Source: an uncultured Bacteroidia bacterium | Lineage (GTDB): Bacteria; Bacteroidota; Bacteroidia; Bacteroidales; UBA932 | Length of the DNA: 35,994 nt | Direction of reading: 5' to 3' | NCBI GenBank assembly: GCA_902784965.1 | Contig: CACZWU010000017.1 | Span: 1 to 35,994 of the forward strand | Part shown: positions 30,214 to 35,994 of the stretch, piece after piece | How the letters are laid out: every line of letters begins with the position of its first letter | Numbering within the stretch: the first letter of the stretch is position 1 | Program-made: the position numbers and the translations under genes | Notes under the pieces: model-generated | Database searches by the model: none | What the model was told of the DNA's origin: nothing | What the model saw: only the letters and a program-made list of their open reading frames with translations

Positions 30214-33200
30214 TGTTCTGCTTGATATGGAAGATCTTGCGCCAGAGGTCCTTGAAGGAATTGAAATCCTCCTGGTAGACGATACCCGCGCCGTTGCGCT
30301 GGCTCTGGTCGAGGTAGTTGCTGTATTGGTCGGCGGAGTGCGAGAAGAGCGTCAGGCGCAGCTGCCCCTGCCGGTTGAGCTTGATTTCAATGTCGATGTC
30401 GCCCACGATGTCGCTGTGGGCCGATGACATGTACTGCCGGTTGCCGATGTTGCCGTTGATGATCACGCGGTTGTTGAACAACTGTGTGGACACGGCTACG
30501 TCAAAGAGGTCCCGTCCGCTTTCGGTGGGCTGGTAGTTGAAGCCCAGGTCGATCGGGATATCGAGTTGCCGGAAGATATTGTTGAGCTGGCTCGACATCA
30601 TTTCGCTCGCGTTCGAGAAGAGCAGGGTGGTGCTGTTGACGATGCCCGACTGCTCATCCGGCACGAATCCGCCCGAGATGAGGAGGGCGAGCGTCTGTTT
30701 CATCCGCTTGTCTTCGGTATTGAGGGCGCTTTCTACGCGGCCCTGGGTGGTCGGGTCGAGATCGGGAATGTCGATGTAGAACCGGATCTGGGGATTTTCG
30801 AGTTTTCCGGTCACGACGATGCCGCAGTCTACGGTACGACGCGAGCTGACGGACGTGGAGTCGGCGATCAGCGGGCTGATGGAGGCCTTGGTGCGGTAGG
30901 TGGCCGTCAGGTCGAGATCCGATTGCATCACGTCGCCGTTGAAGCCGATGGTGCCGCCCGGATTGATCGAGAAGTCGCGCGAAGTGATGCCGAGCATGCC
31001 GAAGTGATAGCTGCCGCTGTCCACCCGGTAGTCGCCCTTGATGTCGAAGGTGCCGGGGTCGGCGGTGATGTTGATCTGTCCGTTGCCGCGGGCCTTGAGG
31101 ATGTCGCCGGTATTCTTGTCGACCTCGAGCTGGATCTCCGCATCGGGGGTGGCATTGAGCCGCAGGTTGACGCTGATGTCGGCTTCCTTCGACTGGGCTG
31201 TCTGCGCAGGAGTCTGCCGGGCCAGGATCAACGAATCGATGAGGCTCACTTTCTTCTCGTTGTTGATGAAGGTCAGCAGCGACTTGCTCTGCCGGGCCGA
31301 TTCGCCGAGCGGGATATGGATGGTCGTATTGGCGGTCGGCGTGAGGTTGAGGTTAAGCCGGATCTTTTGCAGGTCGCCCGACACGCGCACCGTGCCGTCG
31401 GCGAAGGCACGGCCATAGAAATCCGGATTGTCGTGGCTTGTGGTGTTGAGCCCCATCATGCCATTGAGGTCGATGCGCAGGTTGAGGCGGATGTCGTTGA
31501 AATGGTCGTAAGGTACGCCGCCGCCCAGCCTGCCCTGGTGACCGAAACGGTCGCGGAGGGAGACGGCGTCGAAGCTGATGCCGTTTTCTGTCACGGTGAA
31601 GGGACCGTCGGCCGTATAGGCAACCCGCGTGTAGTCGAAAGTGAACTGGAAGTCGTTCAGGCGGGTTCCTTCGCTGGCGATGGTGAGTTTGTCGAGCGGG
31701 CCGTCGGCACGGATATGTCCGGACACGGAGCCGTCCAGATCGGAGGCCAGGCCTACGATGAGCGGTTCCACGATGCCAACGGCCAGGGAATCGAGCTGGA
31801 CGTCGAGGTGCAGGTCTTTGTCGGAAGGCCGCAGCGAGGCGGTGGCCATAATGGGGTGGCGGTCCTGCATCTTGTTGTCGATGAAGAACAGGAACTGCTT
31901 GGCGGGATCGTCCCAGCGGCTTTGCAGGTCGAAATTGCCGAGTTCGATATCGGCGGCAGAGACATGGCGGGCACGCATGTCGAAAAGGATGCCTTTTTCG
32001 GGCCCCAGCAGGGCAAAGGCTTCGCCCTGACCAGTCAGAAGGCCTTGCAGGTTGAGGTCGCTGGAAAGGAAGGAATTGGCGATGCCCAGGTCGAAATCGT
32101 TGAGCAGCATGCGGATGGTATCGGTGGGTGCGGTGCCGATGAGGCCGTGGGCTAGCAGGCTCTGCTCTCCGTTGCTGATGGAGAAATCGTCGATGCGGAT
32201 CTGTCTTTCATTGTCGCGGTAGCGCACGACGGCGGGCGAGAGATCCCAGGCATGGTTGGCGATGGCAAGATCCGATGGCAGCAAGTCGACGCGGAGCTGG
32301 TAGCTGCTGTCTTGTTCCGGTGTCGGGAAAGAGACCAGGGTATGGAGGTTGGCCCGGTTGCCCGAACCATCTTCGTTGTGGAAACGGAAGCGCAGGTCGA
32401 TGACCGTATCGGCGGTGGCATCGATGTCAAGGTTGTCGGCCAGGAATCCGAAAGCCCGCAGGCGTTCGGCGTCGACGGTGGCATGGATGCGTTCGTTTTC
32501 GGTCAGGCAGCGGAACTGCAGGTCATGCAGCAGCACGTTGTCGTAGGCAGCCAGTTCGGACGAGAGGCCACTGCTGAAATCGTCGTCCTGCAAATTGGCG
32601 TAGAAGGTGCTCTCCGGCGCAATGAACAGGGCCGGCATGAAGAATTCGGTGACAGGCTGCAGGTCGAGGAACTTGACATAGAGGTTGCCGAACTGTCCGG
32701 GATGCTGCTCGTCTTCTCCCCGGACGTGCCGGCTGCCGAACAGGTGCTCCAGGTTGTCCTGATACACCAGATGGATGGATTCTTCGATGAAATCGCTGAG
32801 GAAGAGACTGCCTTCGTAATCGGCCCGGATGCGTTCGCTGTCGAGGGAAAGCAGGTATCGCTCGTCGTCCTTCCAGGAATTGAGGGCGATGTCGCCGATG
32901 AGGAAGGTCCGCTCCGGCAGGGTGGCCTGGATCGACCGGAAGTTGGCTTGCCCGAGAATGGCACCGTCTGCTGTCTGGAGGAGGTCGGCGTTCACGGCCA
33001 ACGAGATGGCAGCACTGTCGCGCTGGTCGAAGTGGATGGCGTTGAGGTCGATATGCTCCACATCGAGGTTGAGCTGGATGTGGTTGCCCGTAGACTTGTC
33101 GCCCAAGGCGATGTCGCCGTGTCCTACGAACTGGACGTTCGGGTCGTCGCTCACCAGGTCGATTTCGATCAGCTGGTCTTTCATCTGGCCGGAGGCCACG

Positions 33201-34594
33201 ATGCCGTGATAGTCATATCCGTTGAAACTGAAATTGTCGATGGTCAGGGGAAGGATGCCGACCGACAGTCCTTTCGGAGAAGTGGCAAAGGTCAGGTCGG
33301 AATGGCAGGTGAGGGAACCGAGCGAGGGTTCACCCAGAATGCTGCCCAGTTGGAGAGAGTTGGTGGCGATGTTGCCTTCGGCCGAGAACCGGTTTCCGTG
33401 CAGATGGAGGTCGGCATTGAAGCCGGCGCTGCCCATGGTGGAGAGTTGCAGTTGCCCCGTTGTCTGCAGGTTGCTCAGGGGACCGTCGGCCTGGGCGGTG
33501 AGCGAAAGGGTCTCTCCGGGAGCGAGCGAACGGATGGACGATGGATCGAAGCCCGGAATGACACCCGCAAGGATGTTGGCCAGGTCTGCCGAAGTGGTTT
33601 CGCCCCGGACCACTTCTGCGTGAACCTGGGCACGGTTGGTATCGGGCAGGCCGCGCGTCCTGAATTTCAGGTCGAGCCGGGTTTTTCCCGAATCCGAGGC
33701 GATGCGCAACCGGTCGCTTTTCAGGCTCGAGACCGTGCCGTTCACCTGTCCGTCGACCACCAGGGCCAGTTTCCGCCCCTCCAGGTCGAGGAACGGTTCC
33801 ACGGTATGCAGGTCCAGCCGGGAGCCGCGCAGCGACGCGTCAATGGTGACACTGTCGGTGAAATGGGAGAAGGCACTGAAATCGCTGAACCCCAGCGCGA
33901 GTTTGTCGGCCGTGATATTGGAATAACCGTCGTCGTAGACGAAGTCGTGAAGGACCACGCCCGTGCTGTCGTAGCGGGCATCGGTGCCGAAGCGGCGGAC
34001 TTCCAGCTCGTCGCCCTTCTTCAGGGTCAGGTTCTCGATCCGGGCGCCGGCACCGTCGGCGGCATAATAGATCTTCCGGACCGACAGGTTGATGTCCTGC
34101 AGAGCCAGGGAATCGTAGGAAAAGTCGATATGCTTGAGCGTCAGCCGGTCGAGTTGGATGCGGTCCCAGGGCAGGGAAACGGATTCATTGTTGCCCTGGA
34201 GCAACGGGGCGAGGAGCCGTGAAAGGTTGGTGGTGCTGTCTTCGAGAGTCCGGATGCCGACATGCCCGTCTTCCACGCTGACGCGCCGGATGATCGCTTC
34301 CTTCGACAGGAGCAGCGAGGTGGTCTTGACCTTCAGCAGCAGCTTGCCCACGTGCGCCACCGTGTCGTCGGCTCCCTGGATGAGGTCGACATCCTTCAGG
34401 ATAAGGTTGTTGGGGAAGGAAAGATAGACCTTTCCCACCTGGACCGTACCGTCCAGGTTGGTGGTGAGCCGTTCGGAGACCTTGCCGACCGCCCAGGTCT
34501 GCACCGCCGGAATCTGAATGGCAATCAACGCGGCGACCGGGATGAGGATCACCACCAGCAGGACGAGACGGACTATTTTTTTCCAGGTCTTCAT
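30155..34594 (-). CDS. TamB-like translocation/assembly module protein
   Basis: This 1479-residue protein is a TamB/AsmA-like envelope protein that would bridge inner and outer membranes and move lipids or help insert outer-membrane proteins. Residues about 8-27 form an N-terminal membrane anchor (IVRLVLLVVILIPVAALIAI) after a basic KTWKK. The body is a long run of short beta strands, as expected for the hydrophobic-groove beta-taco fold. The C-terminal ~400 residues (PGGTIGFNGDVMQSDLDLTATYRT, LALLISGGF, LGFNYQPTESGRDLFDVAVS) match the TamB/DUF490 domain. I chose the ATG at 34594 since an upstream ATG would place the promoter inside the gene. No TamA-like barrel gene is adjacent. The 3' end overlaps the RsmI-like gene. 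Confidence 0.9.
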   Translation of the reverse strand: MKTWKKIVRLVLLVVILIPVAALIAIQIPAVQTWAVGKVSERLTTNLDGTVQVGKVYLSFPNNLILKDVDLIQGADDTVAHVGKLLLKVKTTSLLLSKEAIIRRVSVEDGHVGIRTLEDSTTNLSRLLAPLLQGNNESVSLPWDRIQLDRLTLKHIDFSYDSLALQDINLSVRKIYYAADGAGARIENLTLKKGDELEVRRFGTDARYDSTGVVLHDFVYDDGYSNITADKLALGFSDFSAFSHFTDSVTIDASLRGSRLDLHTVEPFLDLEGRKLALVVDGQVNGTVSSLKSDRLRIASDSGKTRLDLKFRTRGLPDTNRAQVHAEVVRGETTSADLANILAGVIPGFDPSSIRSLAPGETLSLTAQADGPLSNLQTTGQLQLSTMGSAGFNADLHLHGNRFSAEGNIATNSLQLGSILGEPSLGSLTCHSDLTFATSPKGLSVGILPLTIDNFSFNGYDYHGIVASGQMKDQLIEIDLVSDDPNVQFVGHGDIALGDKSTGNHIQLNLDVEHIDLNAIHFDQRDSAAISLAVNADLLQTADGAILGQANFRSIQATLPERTFLIGDIALNSWKDDERYLLSLDSERIRADYEGSLFLSDFIEESIHLVYQDNLEHLFGSRHVRGEDEQHPGQFGNLYVKFLDLQPVTEFFMPALFIAPESTFYANLQDDDFSSGLSSELAAYDNVLLHDLQFRCLTENERIHATVDAERLRAFGFLADNLDIDATADTVIDLRFRFHNEDGSGNRANLHTLVSFPTPEQDSSYQLRVDLLPSDLAIANHAWDLSPAVVRYRDNERQIRIDDFSISNGEQSLLAHGLIGTAPTDTIRMLLNDFDLGIANSFLSSDLNLQGLLTGQGEAFALLGPEKGILFDMRARHVSAADIELGNFDLQSRWDDPAKQFLFFIDNKMQDRHPIMATASLRPSDKDLHLDVQLDSLAVGIVEPLIVGLASDLDGSVSGHIRADGPLDKLTIASEGTRLNDFQFTFDYTRVAYTADGPFTVTENGISFDAVSLRDRFGHQGRLGGGVPYDHFNDIRLNLRIDLNGMMGLNTTSHDNPDFYGRAFADGTVRVSGDLQKIRLNLNLTPTANTTIHIPLGESARQSKSLLTFINNEKKVSLIDSLILARQTPAQTAQSKEADISVNLRLNATPDAEIQLEVDKNTGDILKARGNGQINITADPGTFDIKGDYRVDSGSYHFGMLGITSRDFSINPGGTIGFNGDVMQSDLDLTATYRTKASISPLIADSTSVSSRRTVDCGIVVTGKLENPQIRFYIDIPDLDPTTQGRVESALNTEDKRMKQTLALLISGGFVPDEQSGIVNSTTLLFSNASEMMSSQLNNIFRQLDIPIDLGFNYQPTESGRDLFDVAVSTQLFNNRVIINGNIGNRQYMSSAHSDIVGDIDIEIKLNRQGQLRLTLFSHSADQYSNYLDQSQRNGAGIVYQEDFNSFKDLWRKIFHIKQNNDSEQTLSHPDAPRRIHTE

Positions 34595-34610
34595 ACGGGC
34601 GTATAACTTA

Positions 34611-34618
34611 CAAATGTA
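34611..34618 (-). promoter_or_regulatory. tamB-like gene -7 box
   Basis: The minus strand reads TACATTTG, an exact TAnnTTTG match, 16 bp before the ATG at 34594. It faces away from the tsaD box 12 bp to the right. Confidence 0.58.
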
Positions 34619-34630
34619 CGAAATTATTGC

Positions 34631-34638
34631 TACTTTTG
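34631..34638 (+). promoter_or_regulatory. tsaD -7 box
   Basis: TACTTTTG is an exact TAnnTTTG match 19 bp before the tsaD ATG at 34658. Confidence 0.58.
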
Positions 34639-34657
34639 CGAAAAATTCAGACAACGA

Positions 34658-35686
34658 ATGGCGCTTACCATCCTGGGCATCGAATCGTCTTGTGACGACA
34701 CTTCAGCGGCCGTCCTGCGTGACACTTATCTGCTGTCGAACGTCATGGCTTCGCAGGAAGTCCATCGCCGTTACGGCGGTGTCATTCCTGAGCTGGCCTC
34801 CCGTGCCCACCAGCAGAATATCCTGCCGGTGGTCTCCGAGGCCCTGAAGATGGCCGGTATCGGGATGGATGCCGTCGATGCCATCGCCTTCACCCGCGGA
34901 CCCGGCCTGCTGGGTTCACTGCTGGTGGGGACCTCGTTTACCAAGGGTCTGGCACTGGCAACCGGGAAGCCCATCATCGAAGTCAATCACCTTCAGGGAC
35001 ATATACTCTCGCACTTCGTGAAAGTGGAGGGGCGTGACAACCGTTGCCCCGCCTTTCCTTTCCTCTGCCTGCTGGTGTCGGGCGGCCATACCCAGATCGT
35101 CCGGGTCGATGACCCGCTGCACTTCGAGATCCTGGGCCATACCATCGACGACGCAGTAGGCGAGGCCTTCGACAAATGCGCCAAGCTGATGAGCCTGGGC
35201 TATCCCGGCGGACCCGTGGTGGACCGCCTGGCCAGGGAAGGCGACGAGAAGCGTTTCCGTTTCGCCAAGCCCAACATTCCCGGCCTGAACTACAGCTTCA
35301 GCGGCATCAAGACCTCGCTCCTGTATTTCCTGCGCGACCGCATCCAGGAAGACCCCGATTTCCTCGAGAAGAACAAGGCCGATCTGTGCGCTTCGTTCCA
35401 GAAGGACCTGATTGACATTCTGCTCAAGAAGCTCATCCTGGCCGCGAAAGAGACCGGCATCCGGCAGGTGGCCATCGCCGGCGGCGTGTCAGCCAACAGT
35501 GGCCTGCGCAACCGCATCGAGGAGGAGGGCCGCAAGCGCGGCTGGACCACCTTTCTCCCGGAACTCCGCTTTACCACCGACAATGCGGCGATGATCGCCA
35601 TCACCGGCCATTACAAATATCTGGCAGGTCAATTCGCCACGCTCGACGTCGCACCGCTCTCCCGTGCCGCAGAATACGGCGACTGA
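34658..35686 (+). CDS. tsaD: tRNA t6A37 threonylcarbamoyltransferase TsaD
   Basis: TsaD transfers the threonylcarbamoyl group to A37 of ANN-decoding tRNAs, working with TsaB and TsaE. The 342-residue product has the Kae1/Qri7 features: ILGIESSCDDTSAAV at the N-terminus, metal-binding H111 and H115 (NHLQGHILSH), LLVSGGHTQIV, DDAVGEAFDKCAKL, NYSFSGIKTS, AIAGGVSANSGLR, and FTTDNAAMIA carrying the last metal ligand Asp. Length is normal. The start at 34658 gives the conserved N-terminus. The next gene starts 3 bp after its stop. Its product t6A is the substrate of MtaB, encoded about 6 kb away. Confidence 0.97.
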   Translation: MALTILGIESSCDDTSAAVLRDTYLLSNVMASQEVHRRYGGVIPELASRAHQQNILPVVSEALKMAGIGMDAVDAIAFTRGPGLLGSLLVGTSFTKGLALATGKPIIEVNHLQGHILSHFVKVEGRDNRCPAFPFLCLLVSGGHTQIVRVDDPLHFEILGHTIDDAVGEAFDKCAKLMSLGYPGGPVVDRLAREGDEKRFRFAKPNIPGLNYSFSGIKTSLLYFLRDRIQEDPDFLEKNKADLCASFQKDLIDILLKKLILAAKETGIRQVAIAGGVSANSGLRNRIEEEGRKRGWTTFLPELRFTTDNAAMIAITGHYKYLAGQFATLDVAPLSRAAEYGD

Positions 35687-35689
35687 CCG

Positions 35690-35994
35690 ATGAAAGAGTT
35701 CGACATCGCCTTTCCCATCCGGCACGAGCCGTCGGACGCCGAGCTGCGGCAGGCGGCGGGCCGGGCCCTGGGCGTCAAGCCCGAACGGGTGGCAGAGCTG
35801 CGTATCGTGCGCCGTTCACTGGACGCCCGCGGTGAGATCCTCTACCGCTACCGCGTGCAGGCCGTTGCGCAAGGCGAAGCATTGGAGAAATATCAACTTC
35901 CTGCATATCAAAATGTTTCCCGGGCCGAACCCGTGATTGTGGTGGGCAGCGGGCCCGCCGGTATGTTCGCGGCGCTGCGGCTGCTGATGGAAGG
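35690..35994 (+). CDS. FAD-dependent oxidoreductase, 5' part (COG2509-like, truncated by window end)
   Basis: The first 101 codons are present and the frame stays open to the window edge. Residues 1-75 form an N-terminal domain (KEFDIAFPIRHEPSD, RALGVKPERVAELRIVRRSLDARG) typical of the uncharacterised FAD-dependent dehydrogenase family. The FAD-binding Rossmann motif VVGSGPAGMFAALRLL begins near residue 84. Full-length relatives are about 500-540 residues. The ATG lies 3 bp after the tsaD stop, suggesting an operon. Enzymatic substrate is unknown. Confidence 0.82.
   Translation, partial: MKEFDIAFPIRHEPSDAELRQAAGRALGVKPERVAELRIVRRSLDARGEILYRYRVQAVAQGEALEKYQLPAYQNVSRAEPVIVVGSGPAGMFAALRLLME

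Noticed and set aside
30566-34222. Long plus-strand frames (529 and 656 codons) opposite the tamB-like gene
   Set aside because: Low-complexity shadow translations from biased codon use; the TamB frame is continuous with an anchor and a DUF490-type end.

Overview
The window is about 36 kb of dense, high-G+C chromosomal sequence. It most likely comes from a Bacteroidales (Bacteroidota) bacterium. Genes start without clear Shine-Dalgarno sequences. Many are preceded by the Bacteroidota -7 box TAnnTTTG. Gene content fits the same phylum: a DUF5606 protein, an orphan Wza/Wzz-like pair, a Tricorn-type S41 protease, a compact AddB/AddA pair, a very large TamB-like protein, MtaB and the futalosine-pathway enzyme MqnC. 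I cannot name the genus from sequence alone. No rRNA, tRNA, CRISPR array, phage, integrase or intact transposase was seen.

Layout. 1-1860: tail of an unidentified gene, a DUF5606 protein and rimO, tightly overlapping. 1861-2125: two large palindromic elements. 2126-3703: fabG and a water-selective aquaporin. 3816-7367: SLBB/Wza-like export protein and Wzz-like chain-length protein, with a palindrome over the promoter and a bidirectional terminator at the end. 7492-11707 (minus): yicC and a 1112-residue S41 protease one base apart. 11781-14730: glnS and mqnC, separated by a palindrome-rich gap. 14731-14976: a cluster of palindromic repeats. 14977-17085 (minus): recG. 17141-18687: pdxA-rnhA. 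18664-19722 (minus): two-domain VOC protein. 19789-26764: pgi-addB-addA with overlapping stops and starts. 26765-26988: another palindromic repeat and a decayed HTH gene. 26989-29388 (minus): folB-mtaB-MBL hydrolase. 29497-34594 (minus): tamB-like gene then a short RsmI-like methyltransferase, overlapping by 59 nt. 34658-35994: tsaD and the start of an FAD-dependent protein that runs off the end.

Most genes are housekeeping. Functional links include RecG with AddAB (recombination and repair), TsaD with MtaB (t6A synthesis and its methylthiolation at tRNA position 37), RimO (ribosomal protein S12), and Wza-like with Wzz-like (polysaccharide export).

I found no convincing new multi-gene system. 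The most interesting signals are non-coding. Four divergent gene pairs (yicC/glnS, recG/pdxA, VOC/pgi, tamB/tsaD) each carry back-to-back -7 boxes only 5-12 bp apart, suggesting a recurrent compact bidirectional promoter. Several palindromic repeat families fill the gaps, one of them apparently inserted in frame inside mqnC and at the end of mtaB. An 11-bp inverted repeat overlaps the wza-like promoter, and a 12-bp direct repeat with 20-bp period precedes the aquaporin gene.
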